Below, piece by piece: positions 12,116 through 25,300 of a stretch of 64,000 nucleotides of DNA. Position numbers and translations under genes: made by a program. How positions within the stretch are numbered: the stretch's first letter is position 1; each line of letters starts with the position of its first letter. The notes under the pieces are model-generated. The model made no database searches. It saw only the letters and a list, made by a program, of their open reading frames with translations, and was not told the DNA's origin. This DNA is from Lepas anatifera (Eukaryota > Arthropoda > Thecostraca > Lepadidae). Location: assembly GCA_034440635.1 (NCBI GenBank), contig JAOTON010000972.1, positions 558,001 through 622,000 on the forward strand, read 5' to 3'.

Positions 12116-14059
12116 GATCAGTTTCAATGGTCTGAGAAAGTGATCTGGCACACCATTTGCTACACTTCCACCACGATCTGACTTTCAACTGATGGGTGTG
12201 GAGACTTCCGTCCCGGCGCCATTTTATTTTACCCTATAAAAACATTGATAGAGCCTACAACATGGATGATTCTCTAGCAATCGCTTGGAGCACTTGTTTG
12301 AGGCGAACATTTTTGGCTGGTATTCTGCCAGATGTGTCCTTTATCAGGAATTGTACCATCATTTCATCTAAGCCCTTCGTCAAGTCAGAGAAAGTGGCAC
12401 ACTGAGGTTAGTACTATTGTTGCATTCCTGACATTGTGTCCATGAACTGCCAGTTATGCATATAATGAGAATAAAACTTTGATGGGTATGCACGACTCTG
12501 AGGATCGGCTCACTCAGAGAAAAGCTACACTAAAAGTTTCAACTCTAAAAAGGAATGTATGTACTCCCAGTTTCGTTTCCTTCACCCTACTTCTCCTTGC
12601 ACTCGATTTGATCTACATTTAGTGATACATTATTTCCACCGATGCTCCGGTAGTGCAACTAGGGAAGGAGGAAGCCAAAAATGAGGAATGTTTATCATAA
12701 CAGAGCTGTCTTGTCCTGGGCAGAAGAAAATGTGGGTACAGGATTTGAGGGGACTTTTTGACTACCGGGGAAGGGGCATACAGCAGGTACCTGTTTCCTG
12801 GATCCCTTTCCCAAAACAATTTTAGTTAAGCTTTGCTAACGCCCCCGCCCCTCCTCCCTTTTTCTGGAGATAATGCTATTGCTTTTGGTCACCTAACATA
12901 CGCCTTCGTCTCATATCGTTTCAAGCCTGCCCCTTTCCAGTGGTCTGTAGTCTCGAAAGCCACCGGCACCTAGGGCATCTGTGGGCACCGCGTCGCATCG
13001 GACAGATCTGTATTGGTGAAGAGCGCGGACTGACCACAGATAGGAGCGCCAGAGGTCAACACAAAACAACATATTCCTAACCATTCCGCACCATTTAAGT
13101 CCGTCCCGTCCAAAGGGCAGTCCCAAACAATTGCATTGAAGAAGGTTAAAGGTAAAAAACCTGAAAAAGGGCATTCTTTGAGGAAGATGTGGGCAAAACG
13201 AGCCGTTTGAGGGAAGCTATGGGCAGCCATGGCAGATTGATCCCCGTAGGATTGCTTATAGCCGTGTCCCATTCCCTCCTTGTGGAAATCTTTGAAAAAT
13301 TTCCGCAGTGCTACTGAAATTAGATTTTTCTAGTGAAATCCGTTCGCCCTATCATCGTTTTGTGGCCAGTGCAGCTCTTCTGCGTTAACCTGCCATTTTG
13401 CCAATTTTGCCCTTCAAATTCCCAAAACTGCGGGCCTTACGTAACGATGAAACCAGAACCCTCCCCTATGTAACGTTTTGTAATGCTATGGTTTACTACT
13501 CTCATCCTCCAAGCGGTACGCATTTTATGTATGGCCCTAATTTTTTTTTCAGGCGCGGATACATGGCTTTTTATTTCAGGAGCATCTTATCACCAAATGT
13601 GTTTTATCGTGTAAGGTGCGGCCCTCTGACAACAAACCCGTCCGCAACAGCTTTTATGGCAGTTAGGATGCTTGAATATTGAAATGATATCCAAGATGAT
13701 AGCCTATTCACATCTATTATAACTTTTGTCAGAAGTAGTTACAGAAACTCAAAATGAGGGGGGGGAGGAGTTCTCATGTAATTAGATTAGAGTAAAAATG
13801 ATGCTCACGGGACAGCCAGCAGGAGTAAAAATAACCATACCATGCTGCCAAGGAATGGGATATGGGTGTTTTCTGTTCGCCCAATCACAAATTAGAGGGC
13901 ACCATGGAGGTGAATGAGGTTGGTCCACGTGGATAGGGCAGTTGACAGTGGGACTGGGACTACCTTTCAGGGAGATGCCGGGACCATTTCGGGAGGTACC
14001 GAGGGTCGATCGGGGCGGATGGGAATTGCCCCTCTTTCCCCTGGATCAGCGTATACTAA
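12116..14059. other. Intergenic DNA, no supported gene
   Basis: Two overlapping minus-strand frames of 87-100 codons at 12,911-13,272 have no recognisable domain and no second copy here to support them. I treat the region as non-coding. Confidence 0.5.
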
Positions 14060-14600
14060 CATTTCACCGCCTAGGGGTCAGATTGGACCCTCTCCCCTCG
14101 GTTGTTCGTGCCTGTAATGTGTCCCTTTGAAATTGTTTTGCGTCAATAACTTCTGAACAAAACAGGATAATATTTAAATATTGTACCATAGTGATGGACA
14201 TGACCCAGGAATTCCAATGATATTCAAAATATCCTTGAAAGGTCATGATGTGACCGCATTGAGACCTTAAAAGGAAATGCTGCACATCGTTGGGATCCAT
14301 ACATACATACATACATACATACATACATACATACATTTTGTTTTGTTCTAGGCCTAATGGCTCGCGAGTTATTGGGGAGCTCCTAAAAGAGTCTAAATTT
14401 GACCCATTTTGGCCCACTGTGACGTCACGGGTCAATGTATATGATTCCATCCCGGCTCTAAATTAGAAGACGGTAAGGCGCTTTCGGCGTCGTTTCAATG
14501 TTTCCGTATCATTTCCGGTTCCCGAAATTGTAGGACTCCAAACGGGCCCCCGCCAAGCAGTGGTGTGTACGAAGAGAGCCCAGGCGGTGCCTGGCTAAGT
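14060..14600 (+). repeat. Dispersed repeat family A, copy 1
   Basis: It matches the copy at 35,930-36,390 block by block: 'ataacttctgaac', 'catgaccc.ggaattc', 'ccttgaaaggtcat', 'tttgttctaggcctaatgg', 'acccattttggccc..tgtgacgtcac', 'agaagacggtaagg.gctt' and 'gagcccaggcggtgc'. The left end carries 'caccgcctaggggtc' and the right end its near complement 'cccaggcggtg', so this is likely a MITE with short terminal inverted repeats. A CATA microsatellite lies within it. Confidence 0.65.
14298..14336. repeat. (CATA)n microsatellite
   Basis: About nine uninterrupted CATA units inside repeat family A copy 1; absent from the copy at 36 kb, so acquired after insertion. Confidence 0.95.
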
Positions 14601-14734
14601 GTAATGTATGGGAGAAAAAATGAATTCGCATGTATTTGTTTACAGACTGAATACAGAAAAATTATTCGATAGGCAGATCAAAAAGTGAAGATTATGCAGA
14701 ATCACACTCCCCACCTTGGCAGAGGTTAGTTAAC

Positions 14735-15300
14735 CTTAACCTTGCCCGGGGGGGGTCTTTTGGCCCCCCGGGTTTTAGTGACCAAAGGCGGGCGCGGGCT
14801 TGGCTGTGCTTTTCTGAATTTGGGGTTATGGTGGTGGTCGGGAGTGACCTCCCTAAAATACTTAGGACGGCATACTAAAGAGGGTTATGAAGTTGAACTC
14901 TTTGGGCCCGGGTTTGTTGGGTTTTGTATTGGTGCCTAGGTTGTGGGTGCTCCCTGCATGCTGGGGAATGATGGTTTCGTAGTGGTAATCTATGGTGGGG
15001 TTTTGAGCGTGCAAGTTTGTGTGTTTAAGGTCCTTGGAAGTTTTGGTGTTTTTTATAAATTTTGATAACGTGGTTTTTTTTGTCCAAGTGTTTGTATGTC
15101 TGGAGTATGTTCGGGTGGGGGTTGGGGGGATATTTGCTGGTGATTTTTTTTGTTTGGGGGAGGTGTAACGGCGTACTTGTTTGGTTGCTGGAGTACGCCT
15201 GTTGGGTGGCGGCAGCCGTGGCGGCGGTTGCGAATGAGCCTGTGCGCTTGTGTAGTTGTTTTGCGTTGTTTGGTCTTTGATCGTTTGGGTTGGTTGGGAT
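14735..15300 (+). other. Strongly G/T-skewed segment
   Basis: After about 14,735 the plus strand becomes conspicuously rich in G and T and poor in A and C, with many runs of G and T, and the skew ends abruptly near 15,300. No protein family is recognisable in the resulting frames. Possible causes are a low-complexity expansion, strand-biased C-to-T change, or low-quality consensus. Confidence 0.5.
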
Positions 15301-16080
15301 AATAACAGCTCCTGCTAACTATACCAGTCCTCAGGAGCAGTATATGCTGTTCAAACGTTACCAGTCACGGCAGCTTCCTGAAAAACCACGCAATCAAACA
15401 ATCTGTAGAATCGAGATGGGCACTTCTACGTCATACCGCATTACCGACAGATCCAGGCAGTCAACAATGTTATCACAAGCTTTTAGCACATCACGGTCAT
15501 TGGCAGAGATATAGGAGAAAGTGACTATCAACTCCCTATTTTCTATGCTTTGGCAATAATGATGAGGCAAAATGGAAAAAATATGATAATTGTATGTAAC
15601 CTTATTTTTTTAGACTTAAAACGTCGAAGAGTTAGCTGTGCGTTAGAACTAAACGTGGCTTACGTACCCCACCGGTTACCTGTTAGAGCTGGAAGCATCT
15701 GCACATTTTCAATTTTTAGGTCTTTCCAAATGGGAAGAATTTTTACAAGGATATTCAAAATTCCATCTGGTGTTCTTTTCTGATGGTAAAAGATAAGACT
15801 TGGGGAGACACTTCATTTTCGAAAAAGTATATTTTGCCGCCCTTCCCTACTTCTGCAATTTTTATTCGGTCAAACTCGCAAAAATTGATGCATGCCACAG
15901 TGGAAACCTAAGTTGTTTGGAGGTGAATACTTCCACTTTATCCCAACACTGTTTAAAAAAGATAAAAATATTATTTCTTCTTCTGCATGTAGGGCCATGT
16001 TTTTACACCACCCTAGTAACTAGTCCCTCGACCTCTATCCCCCCTCTCTCTCCTTTACCCGCCTTACTTCACCCTGATAG
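15301..16080. other. Upstream region or intron of the protease gene
   Basis: No signal-peptide exon or TATA/Inr arrangement could be supported. The last 50 bases form a long pyrimidine tract leading to the splice acceptor at 16,080, so the first recognised protease exon is internal and the 5' end of the gene lies further upstream. Confidence 0.5.
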
Positions 16081-16372
16081 GTCGTGCACGAATCCTGTCT
16101 GTTAGCAGAGAAGAACTGCATCGATACGTCTAGCTTCAGCTCCAAGCTCTCCCTGCTGGCGTTCAGCAGCGGCGTTAACCGGTGGTGCCCGCTGCCGACA
16201 GGACAGGGTGGCCTTGTTGGAGACGACCCGCTGGCCTGCTTCACTGCCGACCGCAGGCAGGGCAACTGTCGACCCTGGAGGTACTGCCGCATCGCCCGCA
16301 GCGAGTACCCCAAAATCAAGCCCACCATCTGTTTGTACCGGCCCAAGGACCCCATCGTCTGCTGTCCCAGGA
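16081..16372 (+). CDS. Protease exon 1 of those found: CLIP domain
   Basis: The exon holds six ordered cysteines of a CLIP domain ('ACFTADRR', 'NCRP', 'YCRI', 'ICLYR', 'VCC'), ending at the CC pair before the donor A|GTAAGT at 16,373. Its 5' boundary is the AG at 16,080 after a long pyrimidine tract; an alternative AG near 16,107 would also keep the CLIP domain intact. Three further Cys upstream (near 16,101, 16,122 and 16,185) do not belong to the usual CLIP pattern. Such disulfide-knotted modules mediate docking between proteases and cofactors in cascades. Confidence 0.85.
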
Positions 16373-19300
16373 GTAAGTAGCGCAGAATGCTGGTGTACGA
16401 GCGTACTCAATGCTGACAAACCCTATAGGGTTTGGTTAGGTTAGGTAACATAGATGTTAACGTCCTCCCCCTTTCTTTGGTGAGGGTAGAGAGTCGGTAC
16501 TCTTCGAACTTTCTTAGCTCAATTGTTGGATAATTTAATTTGAGTCGCTTTGATCACGTAAATTATACAAATATTTCAGGGTGTAAACCCCAAGGAAACC
16601 CAGGCACCCAAGCCATGGCAGTAAGCTTGCCTTAGTATTTTTGTGTCGAAATCTTTGGCGAACACTAGACGTTTCCAGCTGGCAGGTGCCTTTGACTGAC
16701 CAACTCACCAAAACGTTAGCGGGCATCTCCGTGACATTAGATTTGTGCTAGCAGGCGGCATCTGATATCAAAGTTCCCTAGGGCCGGCTGAAAATGGGCA
16801 TGTGCTGGCAGGGGACAGGAAATAAGCAGGGGGCTGAAACGGCCAGAGGCTCGCCCCTTGACTGACGGCGTACCTCTCTCATAATTAGGGTGAGGGAGCT
16901 TGCTTTTCTGCCTGCCATTATCGGCCGCAACCACATTGTGTTCGACGACTACTGCCTCATAAAGCAACCGCGGAAACGCCACTGCATTAAAGGTGCCACG
17001 TTTCAAAAACATTGCGATGCAGACATCATACAGATGAGAGATTGGCCGTACTTAGTTTGGTCATACCCCGTCAACAGCGCTGTGACATTTGCCTCAGCAG
17101 TCCCTGCCAAGTTCGGATGTGATACTCCCTTTGTGTACCAGTTAGTACGTGCTCCCATTTGAAGTCTCCGAAGATTAAACGGGCGCCGGAGATGCCTTTG
17201 TGCTCGGTGCCTTTTGAAGAGCAGAGATATGATTCAGGAGCACAATTTCCGAGCACAAAGCGGTGGTGGAATGAATTGCCCACCCAGACGCTTGTAGACG
17301 GGACAGCGTCTGCGATAACGACGAGTTCGGGCGGCGCTTAGTTTACATCGATGGCTGCCCCCGACGCCAGGAATGCTGGTCAATCTCACAACCTCTCCGC
17401 ATCGCTACACGTGGTGGAAGATACGCTGTTCTCATAAAAACGTCACTGTGGTGTATGAGTTGTGCCGTTCTCTTTCAGCGTGGCGCGGAGACTCCACCAG
17501 CACCACGACGCGGCGGCCTATCGTGTTCGGCAGTAGGCCCGTGAACGCGCGTCCCGTGTTCCCACCCTCCGGCCGGCCAGCAGCGTCCCGTCCCGCCAAA
17601 CCAGCCGCGCGACCCGCCGCCAAACCAGCCAGCAACACCATCGGCTTCCCTCAGCGGCCGCCCTCCAGCACGCTGAGTCTGGGCGCCCGCCCTCAGCGCC
17701 CCAGCAGCCGGCCATTCGTCGGCCACGAAGGTACGACACCCTGGGCTGGAAATATACGCGTACCGTACAGTCAGGTGCACGGTTTTCGGGTCGACAAGTC
17801 AATTCAGATTACTAGCCGAATAATCACGGTTTGAGTTTGATATTTTCCTCTCTTTTCAGCGTTTAGCAATGACTTCTGTTTCATGCTTTCCTAGTCAGTT
17901 CATACTCATTGAACAAGACCCAGTGTGAATTTCGGTAGAATACGTATGTGGTTGCAGGAAGTCGCAATTCACCACTGCACAAAGCCATAGACCAGTGGTC
18001 CCCAAACAGTGCGTTGGGCGTAGAACCGGAGAGTGAAGTATCGGGTTAACAGGTACCTGGGGGATTGAAGTCGCAGGTTAACAGGCACAGTCGGGGAGTG
18101 AAGAGGCTGGTTAAACAGGCACAATCGGAGAGTGAAGTGACTGGTTAAACAGGCACAATCGGGGAGTGAAGTGGCTAGTTAAACAGGCACAGTCGGGGGG
18201 TAAATTGACTGGTTAAACAGGCCCAATCGGGGAGTGAAGTGGCTGGTTAAACAGGCACAGTCGGGGAGTCAATTGGCTGGTTAAATAGGCACAATCGGGG
18301 AGTGAAGTGGCTGGTTAAACAGGCACAGTCGGGGAGTGAAGTGGCTGGTTAAACAGGCACAGTCGGGGAGTGAAGTGGCTGGTTAAACAGGCACAGTCGG
18401 GGAGTGAAGTGGCTGGTTAAACAGGCACAATCGGGAAGTGAAGTGGCTAGTAAAACAGCCACAGTCGGGGAGTGAAGTGGCTGGTTAAACAGGCACAGTC
18501 AGGGAGTGAAGTGGCTAGTTAAACAGGCACAATCGGGGAGTGACGTGTCTGGTTAAACAGACACAGTCGGGGAGTGAAGTATCGGGTTAAACAGGCACAA
18601 TCGGGGAGTGAAGTGGCTGGTTAAACAGGCACAGTCGGGGAGTGAAGTATCGGGTTAAACAGACACAGTCGGGGAGTGAAGTGGCTGGTTAAACAGGCAC
18701 AGTCGGGGAGTGAAGTATCGGGTTAAACAGACACAGTCGGGGAGTGAAGTGGCTAGTTAAACAGGCACAGTCGGGGAGTGAAGTGGCTGGTTAAACAGGC
18801 ACAGTCGGGGAGTGAGGTGCTGGTTAAACAGGCACAATCGGGGAGTGAAGTGGTTGGTTAATCAAGTGGAACGGGGGGTTGGTGGCGTACTGGTCATTCT
18901 GAGCGTTTCCCCCGCGGCCAACCTGGGTTTAAGTCCCAACGATTGCTCCCTGTTGTAGTATTTTCAGGCTATCACCTTTCACTTCTGGTGCATGATTCAT
19001 GCAGACTCTGAGCAGCAAGCTCATAAGTCTGCAGGTATATTTACAAGTTGGAGGCTAGGTCAAGACGGGGAAACAAAGGGGAACAACCAACATCTGACAA
19101 CAGCTGATATCAGGAGACGGCGCCACAGTTGTAAAAGGGCGCGAAGCACAAAGGTAACAACAGTACCACTTTCGTATTCGGCACCATCTCGGAAATGGTA
19201 CAACACCTCTAAACTATACTAACTTTTAAAATTACTAAAACACAAAGAAATCAAACATCGTGTTTGTAATAAGGCATGAAGTTCAGGTAGTAATAAAATG

Positions 19301-22300
19301 AAAAGCAGTCGAGATGCGGCAATTTACAAGAGATTTACACAAAAAAACAACGTCATGAGAAGCCAAACAGAAATTCGACAAAAGAAAACAGCCACTGTTG
19401 GTTTCACACTTTGATAGGTTTTGGAGTGCTGAGACGAGGAGCATCATCATATGTTGACAATATGTATACTGCCCCATCTCCTCGAATCCTGGATGATAAA
19501 TGCACATAGATTATGTATTCGGGCACAGCCCTCCATCGGAACCAAGTAGGTCAAATCACAAATTGTCAGTCATCGTGTAACCAGACCTCAAATTTAGTGC
19601 GGCCAGACCTCGAAATATTCGAGGTCTGGCTACACTATGACGGAGAATTTGTCATTTGACCTGCCTGATTCTGACGGAGGGCTGTTCCAGAATATATAAT
19701 CTAAGTGTATTCTACATCCAGGCGGGGAGACAGGCCAGCATACACATTGTCAAATTAAGAGGAAACAGCAGCCAAACAGAGACTAAAAACATGTACGAAG
19801 CAGATGAAACGAAAGCAATGGATGCAGGACAAAACCAATTAATTTGCCGGTTGTCAAAAGCAAGCAAACCGCGGAGGGTAAAAACATTAACAGCCAATAG
19901 ATCACACGGTTCATTAAACGAGCAACGTCAAAACAAAAAGAAGGAAAAAAACCACCAAAAAGCTTACGGGGCAATACAAATAAAAATCAATGACAACCAA
20001 TACCAGAAACTTTCTCAAAAGCAACGAAACAGTGGTGCATTATAGGAGCAAGAAACCAGTTAATAATTGTTGGTATTTAACGACGCACCGACTGCCAAGG
20101 TTATACGGCGTCGCCAACTCGCACTACCTTGAGAGGGATTGAGGGATCAGATAGACTTATTCAGAGTCTCCGCAGGGACCTGAACCCGGGACCGGTGGCT
20201 TAGGAGATTTTGATTCTATCCGACTGTGGCCATTGTGTTATCGCGGAATTAAGCTGTTTAATGAGATAGAAGTTGATAGGAATAGGTTATGACATGCATT
20301 TCGAAGTGCTTTAATGAATAGACAATGGAGTAGTGCGGATATTGAACAAATGCGACTAAAGTTTAGTCGACGTATGCGTGTGTTTTTAATTTTCCATGAG
20401 TTTTGATTATGTAGTGTGTGTTGAATGTTCTTATCCCCACATTATTTTGTACATATATTTCATATTCTAATTCACGACGTGTCATTGTGAAAAGCCATTG
20501 CACTGTGGGTCAATGATGAAATACATCTGAATCTGAATCCGCTAAACAACCCATCCCCTAAGGTTATAGAGCGCCCAAGCGACATAACTAATATATATTT
20601 AATGTATCTATCAAAAATAAGGCCATTATCAAAAACTAAGAAGAATAGATAGCAGAATGGGATGATTAACATCTATTCAGGCATCGGCAGGATCGAATTT
20701 CGCGATTACAAAATCCTGGATTTTAATCGAACTTCAGGATTGGATTTGGATCCGCAATCCTTGATGTTATGCGGAGGATTTTTGATTGTATTGAAAATAT
20801 TTTTAGGCAGATGATTGCCGATTTCGATTGGAATCCTTCTGTGAAGATTGCACTTTTTACGTGCAATGGTAGATCATTACACGTATGGAAATTTTGAATT
20901 TGGCCTTGTGCGAATGAACAGGATATTCAGCCAGACACTACCCGACTGTTCTACAGAAGTGAGCACCGCCAGGGACGTTGGAACCAGGTTCAAGTTGGGG
21001 GCGGCAGGGGCGGATACAGCCGATTAGTTTGGGGGTCCAGGCTGGTAAAAAAGGTTACGTGGCAGAGAAAACTTTTCACCTTCAAAGAAGCATCTGTCGA
21101 ACAGAAAAAAAACTTTGAAACGCTTTTCATGGTTTACTCCGAAAATCAAATTATCCTTTTGCCGGAGATAATTCCTAAGGATGGCGGAAATGCAGTTTTG
21201 TTTAGGATTTTCACCCAATTTTGCCGTTAACCGCAGATGTTTGTTACAGATGTCAATCCAAAGAACGGGAATGCCTTATTCGTCTCACACAAGGTCGATC
21301 GTATTCCTTTATGACTAAACATAACAAATTGTCTTCCACTATGGGATTTGTAACTTCATCCATGAGACAAATTCAATTTTTAGGCTTATTATTGAAACAA
21401 TAGGGCTATAACGTAATATATTTGTGGCAGTAGCATATAAATTTGTTTTTAATTTTCGATTTTTCGTGGTGGTGCTCCAAGTAATGCTACCAAAATTATG
21501 GATATTATAATGCTGATAAATGAAAACACATGGAAATAATTTCTAAAAGTACTTGTACTGCCCACCAAGAGCAAAACACCACAAAGGTAGATGCCTTTGT
21601 TTTTGGTGAGGCATTTTCCAGCCCTGAGGACAGCTCTTGCAAGGTACTGACAATTTTATGATTTTGTACCTAATTAAAAAATCGTAAATGGCGGATGATA
21701 AGAATATACAATAAGAACAATATAATTCTCACAGCCCTTGGGGACCATTTTTTGAATTTATACCAAGTGACTACCACCAACAAGTTGGAAAATGTAAACA
21801 GAAACACTATTTTATGCAGAAGTTGTCATCGCAAAGTGGCACTTGTCAATTATATTTATTCCTTCGTCAATTGCAGGCCAAATTATAAAATTTGCTCCTT
21901 AAATACAAAATTCAAACAGCTTAAAGTGTAAGCTACAAAAGTATAACTTTATTTCTTCCGTAGAAAATATATTGCCCACATTGTGAGCTATTGACGAATT
22001 TCATTGCAAATAATGTTTTTAGACGGGTCTCCCAGGTCTGTGAAACAGCTTTAGTGTTGCCAATGTCGTTCAGAAATGCAAATGTCACGTTCTTAGGGAC
22101 CCGCTGCGTGAATTTACCTTGAAATATTCGATAATAGTGCCCGCCCGGTTTTCGTTCTCACACAGGTCTAACTGTTATTTTATGCACACTGCACTTCACT
22201 GTCACATTGTCACTAAACGAAAAAAAACGATGCTCCACCCGATCCTCGATAGGTTACATTCCGCGGGAATACAAATCACTAATCCCATCCGAAGTATTTA

Positions 22301-25300
22301 CGCTTTTTTCGACATCGGTTACCGGTGAAACTATTTTGATGTGACTTCTAAAAGAGTAAATATTAGGTCTGTGTACGAAGGACCTTGGCCTGAGTGTGCA
22401 TTTTTAGACACCTAGTTCATAACTACGCATACAGTAATACCCGCGGGAAAACAATTTTCAATCAACAACACGAAGGACTATGGATTTCTAATTATTGTTC
22501 CAAATATTATTGTCTATCGATAGGCAATTGCATGGTCAAAGAACAAGGTTTCATCATCAGTGTCGACAGGCATAAGTGTCGCCCGGCAGAGTGGGGGGGG
22601 ACTCACCCGATGCTGGAATTTGTCGGCCAAACTGTTATTGGGCTCTGTTGCCTCCGGGGCTGGTGTGTGATTTGCTAAATTGGGGATGTCGACAGGTGTT
22701 GATGATATTGAGATTTTTCGGTACGGGTGTGCGTAATCTGGGTACCTACATCTATAGCATGCTGTTGCCCCTTTTCCGAGCCAGCAAGCTGGAAACAAAA
22801 ATTCCAGCACGTGGCACAATGGAGCACTCAAAGAACCTTAATCTAATCGTTCTTACATCCCTTGTTAGGGATTGGATCAGAGCATGTCAGCCCGCGAGTT
22901 TGCAAGAGGCCCAGAGAGTCGTGGGCACATGCCTTTTAGTCGCATTGGCACCGAACATGTTTATTATTACGCTCAGGTGCGAGGCTACCTCAGTAAACCG
23001 TGCCCAACCCTGTACAACATGCCAGTATCTACGAGATCTCCCTCGCTTACCAGACATAAAATGATGAAGCTCATCTTATCCTGGGACAATCACGAGCCGA
23101 GGTGGCACTGACGCCTGACGGGAGGCTCAACTGGAATCACTAAGTCAGTGAAGATAGCACTACCGTCTCACTGGTTGACGGATAATAATATTATTGCGCT
23201 TGAGACTATGACAGCATCCGCAGTGCTGACTCAATAGGCGACATCCCCTGTCATCCCTGACCAAATAGGCGGTAACCCTTGACATCCCCAACTGACGGGC
23301 GACATCCCTTGAAATCCCTGACCGAATGGGCCACATTCCTTGATATCCCTGACTGAAAAAGCAACACTCCCTGATTGAAAGGGCGACATACCATGATTAA
23401 AAGGGCGACAGCCCCTGATTGAAAGGGCGGCATACCCTGATTGAAAGGACAGCATCCTCTTGATTGAAAGGGCGACATACCCTGATTGAAAGGGCGATAT
23501 CTTCTGAATGAAATGGTGACATCCTCAGACTGAAAGGACCACATCCCCTGATTGAAAGGGAAACATCCCCAGATTGCAATGGTGACATCTTCTGATTGAA
23601 AGGGCGACCAAGGAAATAATCATGTCCTCTGAATTCGTCACGCTTTTAATCTGAATGCATCGAACGAAACCGATAGTCTATCGATTGTCTTTGCTACAAG
23701 CTCGATAGCAGTTAAATTTTACCACGGCATTGGCAAGCTCGACATTTACAAACCAACTTAACATTCACACATTTTGAACGAATTCAGTCTATTTACCAAC
23801 AAACCCAACACTCACACATTTTGGAACGAATTCAGACTCGGCCCGCTCCAATGTTTTCAATTAGCCATATTGGAATATGATCCATCATATTAATGATTGG
23901 CTTAACCTGTCGCGCCAGCACCCCAGTCAGGCCCCAGTAAGGTGCCGACATAAGACACTTTTTCAACCTTCCCTCGCTGATATCTTATAAATGAAGCCTG
24001 AATTCAGCCTGTGGGAAAGCGACAGCACTGGACGTGTGTTGCCCATTACCGGCACACAGGAGGCACGGGGCCACAGTGCCAGGCCATGGGGCTGCCCTGC
24101 ACGTGTAAAGCATGTGGTGACGGAAGCCAATCACCGGCGCCGGACCGCGGCCAGTGTGCCGCTCATCAGCGCTTTTGTGGTCTCCAGCGCTGACAGCATG
24201 TCAGTAGTGGATGTCTGCACAGCACCAAAGAGCCTAAAGCGAAGACAACTTAGAGCTTATCACGTCTCCCTGAACCAGAAATGTCACAGCCGGATATATA
24301 TTATCTTGTTAGCTTTTTGCTAACTGTAAATATGGGGAATTTAATAGATTATTGTGGGCTCACTAATATCCCTGATAGATGCTCGCTGTCCCCAACAACT
24401 TCCTATTGCCGAAAAAAAGTTCATGCTATATTCTACTTTTGTGACGCTTTTTTGGACGCTAAAGTATCCAACTTATTATTCGTAAAACAAATTGTCAGCT
24501 TTAATCCAGATTCATCCTCTAAATCAAACGCCTCGATCGCCTGTCCGATCACTGCCTACATCTGACACCCGAAGCACCTGGTTATAACCCTGTTGTACCC
24601 AGTTCACGGGACTGCGGCCTAGCATATAGCCGAGCAGCTTATGTGCCCTAAAGCTCTAAGACCCCGGCTTCATCACCCTGCTGTACTCCTGCTCCCCAGA
24701 CTGTGCCCCCATCACCCTGCTGTACCGCTGCTCTCCAGACTGCAGCCTCATCACCCTGCTGTACCGCCGCTCTCCAGACTGCAGCCTCATCACCCTGCTG
24801 TACCCCGCTCCCCAGACTGCGGCCTCATCAGTCCGGAGCTGCGGGCGGACTTCGACCAGCTGGTTCTGCGCCGCCGCCGCCGCAGTGCCCTGGACCGGTC
24901 GCACGCCTCCGCGCCCACCGGCCGCTTCGCCTGGTACGACTCGCAAGAGTACGAGCCTGAGGAGTACGACCCCGACTTTGAGCCGTACCCGGGACCGGCG
25001 CCGTTGGAGGAGGAGGACGCCGGGGCCGGGTCAGATGGACCACCGACGCCAAATCACTCTCGAGGGGGCGCCAGGTCGTTCTCGGACGAGCGCGGCAGCC
25101 AGCTGTTGGATCGGTACGGAATTGGGTCGCAGGAGTACAGGGACAAAATCAGCAAGCTGCTGACAGAGGTGGAGTTCATCACGGGAGGCGAGAACGCCCT
25201 GATCGGCCGCTGGCCCTGGATTGTGAGTATTTCGGCAGTGGGATTGTCAGCATATACGTTAAAAGCAATATGTTAAGCGCGTTAGGAATGGGGCGCTTAA

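Noticed and set aside
16430..16445. TTAGG-type telomeric repeat
   Set aside because: Only two units; far below an interstitial telomere array.
22514..23064. Overlapping frames of 105 and 162 codons on opposite strands
   Set aside because: No recognisable motif and no phase-compatible place in the protease gene.
23231..23588. Minus-strand proteins with 'PFNQG' repeats
   Set aside because: Translation of the 22-bp minisatellite; no start, domain or gene context.
24656..25052. Minus-strand and alternative-frame proteins over exon 3
   Set aside because: GC-rich antisense and out-of-frame shadows of the protease exon and its 39-bp repeat.
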